Origin: Paenibacillaceae bacterium UBA6304
Lineage (GTDB): Bacteria; Bacillota; Bacilli; Paenibacillales; Paenibacillaceae
Direction of reading: 5' to 3'
Length of the DNA stretch: 22,433 bases
Assembly: GCA_002439285.1 (NCBI GenBank)
Contig: DJTQ01000272.1
Location: forward strand, 580-23,012
Shown: positions 1 through 6,897 of the stretch, piece after piece
Layout of the letters: every line of letters begins with the position of its first letter
Position numbering within the stretch: position 1 is the stretch's first letter
Program-made: the position numbers and the translations under genes
The notes under the pieces: model-generated
Told to the model about the DNA's origin: nothing
What the model saw: the letters and a program-made list of their open reading frames with translations, nothing else
Databases searched by the model: none

Positions 1-190
1 AATTAACTGGATTTCCTCCAGCTAATTTGCACACTTTCATATTTTCCGGACAAATAGCTGGAAATTCTCCATTTAATTTACCCGATACGCTCCTTTAGGT
101 GAGTAATCGGCTAATATAGCTGGAGGTTTTCCAGCTATATTTCTATAAGGTACGATATTGCTAAAAATAGCTGGAGGTTTTCCAGTTATT
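1..190. repeat. Four imperfect palindromic hairpin repeats
   Basis: Four inverted repeats with the core AGCTGGA-(5 nt)-TCCAGCT lie at about 1-27, 53-78, 113-141 and 166-190. The third is a perfect 12-bp-arm hairpin (113-124 with 130-141) around the loop ggttt; the fourth is the same element with one mismatch; the first and second are more degenerate. The copies start about every 52-60 bp. A minus-strand reading frame runs through them and repeats GKPPAI, but it has no ribosome binding site and simply mirrors the DNA repeat, so I do not call a gene. The array is cut by the window start and may continue upstream. The rest of this gene-free stretch (191-314) shows nothing I can name. Confidence 0.75.
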
Positions 191-314
191 CGAGATCTGA
201 TGCAAAGTTGAAGGCTAAGGAGATAAGCTCGTCGATACCTCAATGGTCGGATATTCAATAATCAAATCCTCGTGATTTAGTTGCGCACTGATCCCTCGCC
301 CAATAATCTTTTTC

Positions 315-465
315 CTACATGAGTTTATCGTGGTACCATACCCCGAAGAAGAACAGAATGCCAAACACGCATAAAGGGGCAAAGCCTCTCAGAATGATAC
401 CGCTTATGGAGATTCCAAACCACCTTTGCAATTTTTCTTGCTAACTTTTTTGCTGGCTTGTCCAT
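315..465 (-). pseudogene. Small single-pass membrane protein, frameshifted
   Basis: On the minus strand a GGAGGGG ribosome binding site (471-478) precedes ATG at 463-465, which opens a basic N-terminus MDKPAKKLARK. The frame then drifts into an unconvincing tail. In the +1 frame the same DNA encodes a clear membrane segment (GIILRGFAPLCVFGILFFFG) followed by VWYHDKLM and a TAG stop at 315-317. Removing one A from the run of five (plus-strand T at 432-436) joins the halves into a sensible 49-aa peptide: basic amphipathic head, one transmembrane helix, short polar tail. The interval is 151 nt, one more than a multiple of three. It is either a real homopolymer frameshift, a phase-variable gene or a sequencing error. 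Family and function are unknown. Confidence 0.55.
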
Positions 466-612
466 TCGCTGTCCCCTCCAAAGTGCATCATATATTACTT
501 AAATAGAAGCATCAAGGAAAGGGGCTTGTGATAGCCCGGCCTTCTTTTTTCTCAACGTCCCGCATAACTTGTATAGAAGTTCCGCCGTGGACAAAGCAGG
601 GGGGATGAGGGA

Positions 613-1503
613 ATGCTGCGGTTTAGAAGGGGGTTTCGCAGCCGGAGAAGAAGATGGCAAAGCCGGAGAAGAGGCCCGCGAAGCAAACGGAAGGTTTGGC
701 TTATCGTCCTGATCATTGCGGTTATCGCCATTTTTCAGTTTTTTCAATATGTGGAGCGCCATATGAAGGAGCCCATCATGCATCTGGCGAAAATCCGGGT
801 GAAGCAAATCGCCACGGAATCCATTAATGATGCGATCACCTCTCAGGTTGCCAACGAGCAGGAGGTTGGAAACTTGATCGATTGGAAGACGGACGATGCA
901 GGGAAGATTTCGGGGTTCATGCTGAATTATTCCGCTCATATGCGGATTACTTCCGATACAATTCAGACGGTCCGGACCACGCTCGACGAGGTTTCCCGGC
1001 TTTCGGAGCACATCCCGCTCGGGCAGGCGCTCGGCAGTCCGATTCTTGCTTCCTTCGGACCGGGGATTCCAATTAAGATCGAGCCGAAAGGCGACGTTAA
1101 GGTGGATTTAAACACCCGACGGCAGGATGCGGGCATCAATAACATTCTGGTCGAAGTGTATCTGCGCGTACGCACGGAACTTGCTGTCGTCGTACCCTTT
1201 GATATGGAACCGCAGGCCGTGGAGACGGAGATTCCGGTATCTTATCTGCTCGTAGTAGGGGATGTTCCCATGTATTACTATGATGGCAAAGGGAATCCTG
1301 TGGGAGAGCAGTCGGGTGCGCCGAATATTGCGCTGCCTTCGGTTCAGGAAGAAGAAGAGACCGGGGGGCAGTCCGGTCAGGAGGGGATGAATTCCTCCGG
1401 GCCCGGTACAGATGATAACGCGGAGAATACGGGAAGCGGGACAAAAGGAACCGGAAGTCCAGAGAATGCCGAGAACTTAGAGCAGCCCAATGATCATAAA
1501 TAA
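613..1503 (+). CDS. yunB: Sporulation protein YunB
   Basis: This 296-residue protein matches YunB, a SigE-dependent membrane protein needed for normal spore formation in Bacillus; its biochemical role is not known. The first 27 residues are extremely arginine-rich, followed by one transmembrane segment (about 28-45), so the bulk is expected outside the mother-cell membrane. The central domain carries the family-like stretch SINDAITSQVA (about 72-82) and long beta-rich segments. From about residue 235 the protein ends in a Glu/Gly/Ser/Asn-rich, probably disordered tail that I do not recall in Bacillus YunB (about 254 aa), which accounts for the extra length. The start is the ATG after the G-rich Shine-Dalgarno around 599-610. 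It converges with lytH across a shared terminator, and lipA-yutD follow; this neighbourhood is shared with B. subtilis. Confidence 0.85.
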   Translation: MLRFRRGFRSRRRRWQSRRRGPRSKRKVWLIVLIIAVIAIFQFFQYVERHMKEPIMHLAKIRVKQIATESINDAITSQVANEQEVGNLIDWKTDDAGKISGFMLNYSAHMRITSDTIQTVRTTLDEVSRLSEHIPLGQALGSPILASFGPGIPIKIEPKGDVKVDLNTRRQDAGINNILVEVYLRVRTELAVVVPFDMEPQAVETEIPVSYLLVVGDVPMYYYDGKGNPVGEQSGAPNIALPSVQEEEETGGQSGQEGMNSSGPGTDDNAENTGSGTKGTGSPENAENLEQPNDHK

Positions 1504-1504
1504 A

Positions 1505-1545
1505 AGATGCCCCGTGCCGCTTACCGGCACAGGGCGTCTTTTTTG
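1505..1545. terminator. Bidirectional Rho-independent terminator, yunB / lytH
   Basis: A 14-bp stem (gatgccccgtgccg with cggcacagggcgtc, containing G-U pairs) is followed by six T on the plus strand. On the minus strand the same hairpin is followed by TTTTATTTAT. It sits between the convergent ends of yunB and lytH and can serve both. Confidence 0.9.
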
Positions 1546-1581
1546 TAGGAACTGGAGCTGGATGAGGAGCAGGACAGAGGG

Positions 1582-2622
1582 TTATTTCTTTTTAAAATCC
1601 GCCCTTTCCCACTGCTTAAGGAGCGGGTAAGGATTAAACGCCCATTCAGTCGTCCCGGTGTCCCGGTAAATTCCGTAATGAAGATGCGGCGGAAATCGTC
1701 CTTGAGTTCCGGGCGGCCCGTATCCGCTGCTGCCGACCCAACCGATCGTTTGACCGGGTTCCACGATATCGCCGATCTCGATCTTCTTCTCGTATCCTTG
1801 TAGATGCGCATAGTAATGGTACCTGTTATTCAAATCCCGGATGCCGATTCTCCAGCCACCATACGGATTCCAGCCTTTCGTCTCGACGATTCCGTAGCAG
1901 ACGCTGCGGACAGTAACCCCGTAGGAAGCGAATATATCGGTGCCTTCATGGGTTCGAAGTCCGCCCCAACCGCGACGGTCGCCCCAAGTATCACGGAAGG
2001 TGTAGACGCTATTCACGGGGAGAGGGAATGCGCTATCCAACAGATTAACCCGGCCGTAGGTTTTATAGATTTTTGCGAATTGGCGGATGCGCGTCACCGC
2101 GGAGTCATTCTGATAATAGCGCCATAACGCTATGCGGAAATCCTCATCTTCATAACCAAAGCTGCCAAGGTAGGTAGCGAGCGTGAACAAGGCATCCCGA
2201 TCGTTGGCCGGATCCGCAGCACCGTCGGCGGTAGCGTCTTTGCCGAGACCGCCGAACAATCCGATCGTCGCAGGAACGGTATCTTTCGGATTAGGATTAA
2301 GCGGTCCAGCCCAGACCGCACCTTTAATATTAAGACCCGTAAGCCGATTTTTTGCGGACTCGATCTTTTTTCGCGGAGTGATCGTACGTTCATATTGATC
2401 TATTGCTGCGAGCCAGTACCAGGGAATCTGTGTCAGCATTCCGGTTTCTTGATATAGGCTCTGCCTTAATTCGTGGATGCTCTTGCCGGCGGATGCTGCC
2501 GGTGTTCCGGGGGCTTTTGCGGCAGCGGCACCAAAACCGGGGACCGTCGACAGCGAGGTAAGCACCATTACGCAAATGAGGCTGCGAATGATTTTACCGC
2601 CGGAATATACAAAAGATCTCAA
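1582..2622 (-). CDS. lytH: L-Ala-D-Glu endopeptidase LytH-like (M23 family)
   Basis: This 346-residue secreted peptidase has an N-terminal hydrophobic signal or anchor (about 10-32), a helical middle region and a C-terminal M23 (LytM-type) zinc domain from about 200. Zinc ligands are visible as H225-x3-D229 (HEGTD) and H315 of HLH (313-315), with H273 in the YAH motif as the likely catalytic helper. By family and by its place between yunB and lipA it matches Bacillus LytH (YunA), a late mother-cell enzyme that trims spore-cortex stem peptides to single L-alanine. The start is TTG at 2620-2622, chosen because AGGAGGAG lies at ideal distance upstream and no ATG fits. It is transcribed divergently from lipA. 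In Bacillus the gene is SigK-dependent; I could not find a convincing SigK promoter here. Confidence 0.85.
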   Translation of the reverse strand: MRSFVYSGGKIIRSLICVMVLTSLSTVPGFGAAAAKAPGTPAASAGKSIHELRQSLYQETGMLTQIPWYWLAAIDQYERTITPRKKIESAKNRLTGLNIKGAVWAGPLNPNPKDTVPATIGLFGGLGKDATADGAADPANDRDALFTLATYLGSFGYEDEDFRIALWRYYQNDSAVTRIRQFAKIYKTYGRVNLLDSAFPLPVNSVYTFRDTWGDRRGWGGLRTHEGTDIFASYGVTVRSVCYGIVETKGWNPYGGWRIGIRDLNNRYHYYAHLQGYEKKIEIGDIVEPGQTIGWVGSSGYGPPGTQGRFPPHLHYGIYRDTGTTEWAFNPYPLLKQWERADFKKK

Positions 2623-2703
2623 GGAAGATCTCCTCCTTTGGTTGGGATGGCTGTCACTTAGGTTGATGCAAAGTCTGTGTTTTTATTCCATTTCTAGAGT
2701 GTG

Positions 2704-2738
2704 TTTCATAATTAGGAGGATACACGGGAATTATGAAA
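2704..2738. promoter_or_regulatory. Inverted repeat in the lytH-lipA divergent region
   Basis: Perfect 10-bp arms tttcataatt (2704-2713) and aattatgaaa (2729-2738) flank a 15-nt spacer containing AGGAGG. It lies between two divergent genes, 88 bp before lipA and 81 bp before lytH. It could be an operator or, if transcribed, an RNA hairpin. No regulator can be assigned. Confidence 0.5.
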
Positions 2739-2772
2739 TCGATGCTTAATGTAGGTATTTCCAGCTGATTCA

Positions 2773-2781
2773 TGATATAAT
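2773..2781 (+). promoter_or_regulatory. Extended -10 promoter of lipA
   Basis: TGA-TATAAT is an extended -10 element with a consensus hexamer. No good -35 is seen at 17-18 bp, as is usual for extended -10 promoters. Predicted transcription start is near 2788, giving a leader of about 38 nt to the lipA start. Confidence 0.5.
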
Positions 2782-2825
2782 AAATGGCGCTATAGCTTAT
2801 TCCACAAGAAGGAAGGTTTCCAGAC

Positions 2826-3725
2826 TTGTCAAAACCCGTGAACGAGCCTAAACCGGACTGGATTCGAATTAAGCTGACCACCGGAGATAATTACCAGGAC
2901 ATTAAGAATATGATGCGTTCCAAAACTTTACATACCGTCTGTGAAGAAGCGCGGTGTCCGAATATATACGAATGCTGGGCTAACCGTACGGCCACCTTTA
3001 TGATTCTTGGCGAAACCTGTACCCGTGCTTGCCGCTTTTGTGCGGTGAATACCGGGATGCCGACCGAGCTTGATCTGGAGGAACCGAAGCGGGTAGCCGA
3101 GGCGGCTGAAAATATGAATTTGCAGCACTGTGTAGTAACGAGCGTGGCGAGGGATGATCTAAATGACGGAGGGGCGCGGATCTTTGCGGAAACAATCCAC
3201 GCTATTCGCGGACGGTTGCCGCTATGCTCTGTGGAAGTGCTGATTCCTGATTTCCTCGGAAATGAAGAGTCGCTTCAAATTGTAATGGAAGCCAAACCCG
3301 ATATTTTGAACCACAATATTGAAACGGTGGAACGGATGTCGGACCGGGTTCGGGCGAAAGCAAAATATCGCCGTTCCCTCGAGTTGTTGCAACGTGCCAA
3401 GGCCATGAAGCCGGCGATCCCAACGAAATCAAGCATCATGCTTGGAGTGGGCGAAGAATGGGATGAAATTTTGCAGGCGATGGATGATCTTAGGGCTGTG
3501 GATTGCGATATACTGACGATCGGCCAATATTTGCAGCCTTCCCCGCAGCATCTGCAAGTGGAGAAGTACTATACTCCGGAACAGTTTGCGGAGCTGAAAC
3601 AAGAAGGCTTGAAGCGCGGCTTTAGTCATGTGGAGTCAGGACCGCTTGTCCGCAGCTCCTATCATGCTCATGAGCAGGTTAAATCGGCGAAGAGCCATAA
3701 AGAAGGTGCGCCCGCTTCCATCTAG
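2826..3725 (+). CDS. lipA: Lipoyl synthase
   Basis: LipA is a radical-SAM enzyme that inserts two sulfurs into protein-bound octanoyl groups to make lipoate on 2-oxoacid dehydrogenases and the glycine-cleavage H protein (EC 2.8.1.8). The 299-residue length is normal. Both iron-sulfur motifs are intact: the auxiliary-cluster cysteines C39, C44 and C50 ([12 protein letters not shown]) and the radical-SAM CxxxCxxC at C65, C69 and C72. The C-terminal RSSYHA motif, containing the family's conserved serine that ligates the auxiliary cluster, is also present. The start is TTG at 2826, with AAGGAAGG about 11 nt upstream. It is followed 20 nt later by yutD in an apparent two-gene operon. Confidence 0.97.
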   Translation: MSKPVNEPKPDWIRIKLTTGDNYQDIKNMMRSKTLHTVCEEARCPNIYECWANRTATFMILGETCTRACRFCAVNTGMPTELDLEEPKRVAEAAENMNLQHCVVTSVARDDLNDGGARIFAETIHAIRGRLPLCSVEVLIPDFLGNEESLQIVMEAKPDILNHNIETVERMSDRVRAKAKYRRSLELLQRAKAMKPAIPTKSSIMLGVGEEWDEILQAMDDLRAVDCDILTIGQYLQPSPQHLQVEKYYTPEQFAELKQEGLKRGFSHVESGPLVRSSYHAHEQVKSAKSHKEGAPASI

Positions 3726-3745
3726 CGGCGAAGGAGGAATCGCGA

Positions 3746-4087
3746 TTGATTCAAATCGGCGGCAAAAACTATGAATTGATACAGAATTACAAGGATGCCT
3801 GGGACTTGGAGGCATTTAAGCAAAGATACAGTGAAGTGCTGGACCGGTACGATTATATTATCGGAGACTGGGGATACGAGAAGTTGCGTTTAAAAGGCTT
3901 CTTACGCGACAATCATCCGAAAGCGAATCGGGACACGGCCTTTTCCGGCATAACCGATTATATCAACGAATATTGCAATTTCGGCTGCAAATATTTCGTG
4001 CTTCAAAAAGTCAAAGAAAGCACCAAAGAACATGTCCCTCCGGCAAAACAGCCCGCAGACGAAGAAAAAACGGTTCCCGAAGCTTGA
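3746..4087 (+). CDS. yutD: YutD family protein (DUF1027)
   Basis: A 113-residue cytoplasmic protein of the YutD family, function unknown. The core (about 1-92) shows the family pattern: an early QNYKDAWDLEAFKQRY helix, YDYIIGDWGYEKLRLKGF, then the CNFGCKYFVLQ signature with two cysteines. The last 20 residues are a charged, Pro/Glu-rich tail. The start is TTG at 3746, selected by AAGGAGG at 3731-3737; no closer ATG exists. It follows lipA as in Bacillus, and the shared operon is the only functional hint. The terminator stem begins inside its last codons. Confidence 0.88.
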   Translation: MIQIGGKNYELIQNYKDAWDLEAFKQRYSEVLDRYDYIIGDWGYEKLRLKGFLRDNHPKANRDTAFSGITDYINEYCNFGCKYFVLQKVKESTKEHVPPAKQPADEEKTVPEA

Positions 4088-4105
4088 TCGGGAGCCGTTT
4101 TTGTT
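4064..4105 (+). terminator. Terminator of the lipA-yutD operon
   Basis: Stem aacggttcccga (4069-4080) with tcgggagccgtt (4088-4099), followed by five T. It overlaps the end of yutD, with A-rich DNA on the 5' side. Confidence 0.9.
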
Positions 4106-4117
4106 GTGCGGCTACGG

Positions 4118-4300
4118 TAACGGACATGATGGCCGTTAAATCCGAGTATACAAACGATTTTGAAATTTAACGGACATCAGGGCCTTTATTGCTGGGGAAA
4201 ATCCGTCTTTTGAAGCAAATAGAGAGGAATAAAGCCTCTCATGTCCGTTAGCGCACCAAAGTCAGTCTTTTGGGTTGTTTAAGAGCTCTCATGTCCGTTA
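4118..4300. repeat. Four copies of a 21-bp repeat in two inverted pairs
   Basis: A 21-bp element beginning TAACGGACAT and ending in TTA or similar occurs at 4118-4138 (+), 4168-4188 (+), 4230-4250 (-) and 4280-4300 (-). Within each pair the copies start exactly 50 bp apart; the pairs face each other with 41 bp between. The two minus copies also share GTCTTTTG in their spacers, so the true unit is about 50 bp with a conserved head and a variable tail. No reading frame or mobile-element gene is linked to it. It occupies the start of a roughly 440-bp gene-free stretch between convergent yutD and the S41 protease. Confidence 0.8.
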
Positions 4301-4393
4301 GAAATTCTGATGCGGGTGGAGATGCGAATGCGGACAGGGATACGTTGAAGGGATGCAGAATGCGAAAGGGGGTATGGATGCTGAAAGCCGAAT

Positions 4394-4428
4394 GCTGAAT
4401 ACTGAAGCTGAATACTGAAGCTGAATGC
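4394..4428. repeat. 13-bp tandem repeat, about 2.7 copies
   Basis: The unit gctgaatactgaa occurs at 4394-4406 and 4407-4419, followed by a partial copy at 4420-4428. The surrounding 4310-4440 is rich in related GAATGC / GATGC words. No coding signal is visible. It is probably slipped-strand repeat DNA. Confidence 0.8.
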
Positions 4429-4464
4429 AAGCCGATGCCAATTGAATCAATAGAGGAAACCAAG

Positions 4465-4495
4465 AAGAACCTGAGGCCGGGGGCCTCAGGTTCTT
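4465..4495 (-). terminator. Terminator hairpin downstream of the S41 protease
   Basis: A perfect 14-bp stem (aagaacctgaggcc with ggcctcaggttctt) has a 3-nt loop. On the minus strand it is followed by CTTGGTTTCC, so the T tract is weak, but the stem is very stable and lies 36 nt past the protease stop. Confidence 0.7.
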
Positions 4496-4530
4496 CCTTG
4501 TACGATTATACGTCTATAATTGCGATAAGC

Positions 4531-5997
4531 TTATTTGGATAATTGGATCGTCCCCTGCTTATAGGTCCACTTGATGCCCGGGAACTTCTTCTGAAATGCA
4601 TGGATCTCGACATAAGTTTCACCGTCCACCAGCTTGGCGGTTTTTGCTGCGATCGTAAAACCAGCCTTGTTACCGTTGCGGTCCGTGACGGTCAATTTCT
4701 GGGTCGAAGCACTCCACGCTATGTCCCCTTGGATCAGTGCCGAGAGAATGCGGGAAGGGACATAGGTTTTGTCACCGCTTTGCAGTGTATCTACATATCC
4801 GCTGAAAGCTACGTCGTTAATGCTTAGGGAAGAAGCATTTCCGCGAAGTTTAATGTTTCTTGCTCCCGCTTTGTACATCCCCGTAATTAATTGCGCTGTA
4901 GCATTGTTCTTCACTTCAATGTCCGGCTTCAGGCCGACATGATTGAAATCTTCCCGGTTTGGAGTCAGGTATCGCTGAACCGTGAGTTTCAGGGAACTGC
5001 CGTTGGAGAGCGTAAACACGTTTTGAATCCGGGCCTTGCCGTAAGTTTGGGTTCCTACAACCGTGGCGATTCCGTTATCATGCAGGGCACCGGTCAATAT
5101 TTCGGAGGCGCTGGCAGTCATTTCATTCGTCAAAATGACGACCGGCATATCGATGTCTTGTCCACCCGAAATGGTCACTGCTTCGAGATTATCACTTTGT
5201 CCTGCCGTATACATTAATGTTCCGCTCTTCATAAAATACTTGACGATCTCGGCCGCCGTATCCACGTACCCGCCAAGATTGTCCCGGAGGTCCAGCACCA
5301 TGGATCTCATCCCTGCCTCGCGGAGCTTGTCCAATTCGGCGGCAAATTCCTTGTCCGCATTCTCGGAGAAGGAGGATAAGGCAATATAGCCGATTCTGCC
5401 CGACGGGATGTAGCTTCCCGTTACGGAAGGAAGTGAGAAATGAGACCGGTTGACCGGGATGGCCATGTTCTGGGTGCCGCGGATAATGTTCAGAAGCACC
5501 TTCGTGTTCTCTTCACCCTGGATACGGATGATGTCATCGCCGGATATAACCGCTTCCCCATCCACTTTGGCGATGATATCGCCTTTCTTCAATCCCGCAG
5601 AACCCGCCGGAGAACCAGGGAGTACATCGGTGATGTACAGTTTGCTTCCGGTAAACCGAAGGGTGACTCCAATACCGACAAACTCCTGATTAACACTGTC
5701 TTCAAATTCCTCTAATTCCTCAGCGGTGTAGTAATCGCTGTAAGGATCATCCAGCGTGTACACCATTCCCCGGATGGCATTCTCGAGAAACAGATCTCTG
5801 TCGGCACCCTCAATATTATACGCATCCAAATAATCGAGCACTTCCTGGAGTACTTCCATCTCGGAGACCTGGCCTGCCGTTTCGGTGGCGTTCGTGCTTT
5901 CAGCGGCAGCATCTGCCGCTTGCGGAAGGCCGAGCAACGGAATCGCCAGCATGGGAATGAGGGCTTTGCGGTATAGCTTGTTCAAATTCAATTTCAT
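4531..5997 (-). CDS. S41 family C-terminal processing protease (CtpA/CtpB-like)
   Basis: This is a secreted or membrane-anchored serine protease of 488 residues. An N-terminal signal peptide (about 1-32, ending near ADAAA) is followed by a PDZ domain (about 105-185, FVGIGVTL and GSPAGSAGLKKGD) and an S41 catalytic domain with DLRDNLGG (236-243). S296 (TASAS) and K321 (GKARIQ) form the Ser-Lys dyad, 25 residues apart as in E. coli Prc, with D307 and Q325 also in place. From about 385 there is a second domain resembling the copper-amine-oxidase N-terminal-like module common on Paenibacillus exported proteins. Bacillus CtpB acts in SpoIVFA cleavage during sporulation; whether this paralogue does is inferred only. 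The start at 5997 follows AAAGGA and gives a clean signal peptide; the longer frame would overlap the NAD kinase gene, which ends 29 nt upstream. Confidence 0.88.
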   Translation of the reverse strand: MKLNLNKLYRKALIPMLAIPLLGLPQAADAAAESTNATETAGQVSEMEVLQEVLDYLDAYNIEGADRDLFLENAIRGMVYTLDDPYSDYYTAEELEEFEDSVNQEFVGIGVTLRFTGSKLYITDVLPGSPAGSAGLKKGDIIAKVDGEAVISGDDIIRIQGEENTKVLLNIIRGTQNMAIPVNRSHFSLPSVTGSYIPSGRIGYIALSSFSENADKEFAAELDKLREAGMRSMVLDLRDNLGGYVDTAAEIVKYFMKSGTLMYTAGQSDNLEAVTISGGQDIDMPVVILTNEMTASASEILTGALHDNGIATVVGTQTYGKARIQNVFTLSNGSSLKLTVQRYLTPNREDFNHVGLKPDIEVKNNATAQLITGMYKAGARNIKLRGNASSLSINDVAFSGYVDTLQSGDKTYVPSRILSALIQGDIAWSASTQKLTVTDRNGNKAGFTIAAKTAKLVDGETYVEIHAFQKKFPGIKWTYKQGTIQLSK

Positions 5998-6026
5998 AAG
6001 ATGATTGTCCTTTACTAATAGAAGTA

Positions 6027-6830
6027 TTATCCCAAGAAAGCGTTCCGGACCCGGTTCCAAAAAGGGAAGGGCCGATAACGCACGAAGCTGATTTTCTGTG
6101 CGGCCACTTGGCAGCGTACGGAAATCAGATCATCCATGGGTAAATTAATGTGGTCAATGGTAAGCAGCAAGTTCTGATCTTTTCTGGAATAAATGTCGCA
6201 ATGGTGATGTTTCGGAAGTACCAGGGCAGACCCCATCGTTCGGAACACGCGGTTATTGATCGAGGCGATCTCCGAAATTTGCAAGGCTTCGATAGAAGGG
6301 TGGATCAAGGCTCCTCCCAAACTCTTGTTATATGCCGTGCTGCCGGAAGGGGTCGATACGCAAATCCCGTCGCCGCGAAACATCTCGAATAATTGATCGT
6401 TAATATCCAACTGGGCTACAACGGTCCCGTCAACGCTTTTAAGCGTAAATTCATTCAGGCATATATAAGATGAAGTGCCCGACTTCTTACGGATTTCCAA
6501 ATCCGCGAGGGGATATCGGACAATACGGGGCTTCAGCTTCCCTTCATCTTCGTGGCTGCTCATCATCCGAATCAATTCGGGAATTTCATCCGCCTTCCAG
6601 TCGGCATAGAAACCGAGATGGCCGGTATGAACACCAACAAAGGCAATCGAAGGAATCCGGTCGATGAAAGTATGGAAGGCATGAAGCATTGTCCCGTCGC
6701 CGCCGATCGAAACGACGATATCCGGAGATTCGGCATCCAATTGCAATCCATGCTCCGATGCCATTTTGTGGAAGGATTCGCTTAAGTCAACCGACAATTG
6801 ATCTCCGCGGTCCAGAACGTAATATCTCAA
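6027..6830 (-). CDS. nadK: NAD kinase
   Basis: Phosphorylates NAD to NADP (EC 2.7.1.23) in the cytoplasm. Motifs are complete in the 267-residue product: GGDGT at 43-47, NE at 126-127, the RGDG loop at 152-155 and TPSGSTAYN at 160-168. The C-terminal RPFPFW is also typical of Bacillus NAD kinases. The start is TTG at 6828-6830. It was chosen because AAGGAG sits 9 nt upstream and the length then agrees with Bacillus homologues; an in-frame ATG 39 nt upstream has no Shine-Dalgarno. It sits between ylbJ (67 nt) and the S41 protease (29 nt) on one strand with no terminator, so the three are probably co-transcribed. Bacillus has two NAD kinases; this sequence looks more like the second (YtdI/NadG-type), which I cannot confirm without alignment. 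Confidence 0.94.
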   Translation of the reverse strand: MRYYVLDRGDQLSVDLSESFHKMASEHGLQLDAESPDIVVSIGGDGTMLHAFHTFIDRIPSIAFVGVHTGHLGFYADWKADEIPELIRMMSSHEDEGKLKPRIVRYPLADLEIRKKSGTSSYICLNEFTLKSVDGTVVAQLDINDQLFEMFRGDGICVSTPSGSTAYNKSLGGALIHPSIEALQISEIASINNRVFRTMGSALVLPKHHHCDIYSRKDQNLLLTIDHINLPMDDLISVRCQVAAQKISFVRYRPFPFWNRVRNAFLG

Positions 6831-6897
6831 GATGACAGACTCCTTTTTTTTTCCTTTTGTAACGATCATAATCAATTCCGAAACAGAACACAACGTT

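Noticed and set aside
1..190. CRISPR-like array
   Set aside because: The repeats are imperfect palindromes that differ from each other, only four are present, and there are no cas genes; they fit hairpin repeats better.
73..258. 61-aa minus-strand reading frame with repeated GKPPAI
   Set aside because: It has no ribosome binding site, and its internal repeats only reflect the DNA hairpin repeats.
520..556. Terminator-like hairpin GGGCT/AGCCC followed by a T-rich stretch upstream of yunB
   Set aside because: The stem is only 5 bp with a gap before the T run, and no plus-strand gene lies upstream for it to serve.
2733..2768. 11-codon frame MKSMLNVGISS between lytH and lipA as a leader peptide
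   Set aside because: It is too short to support by itself, and the AGGAGG is further from the ATG than ideal; mentioned only with the inverted repeat.
6831..6869. Longer NAD kinase start at the upstream ATG
   Set aside because: There is no Shine-Dalgarno before that ATG, while AAGGAG fits the TTG at 6830 and the family length.
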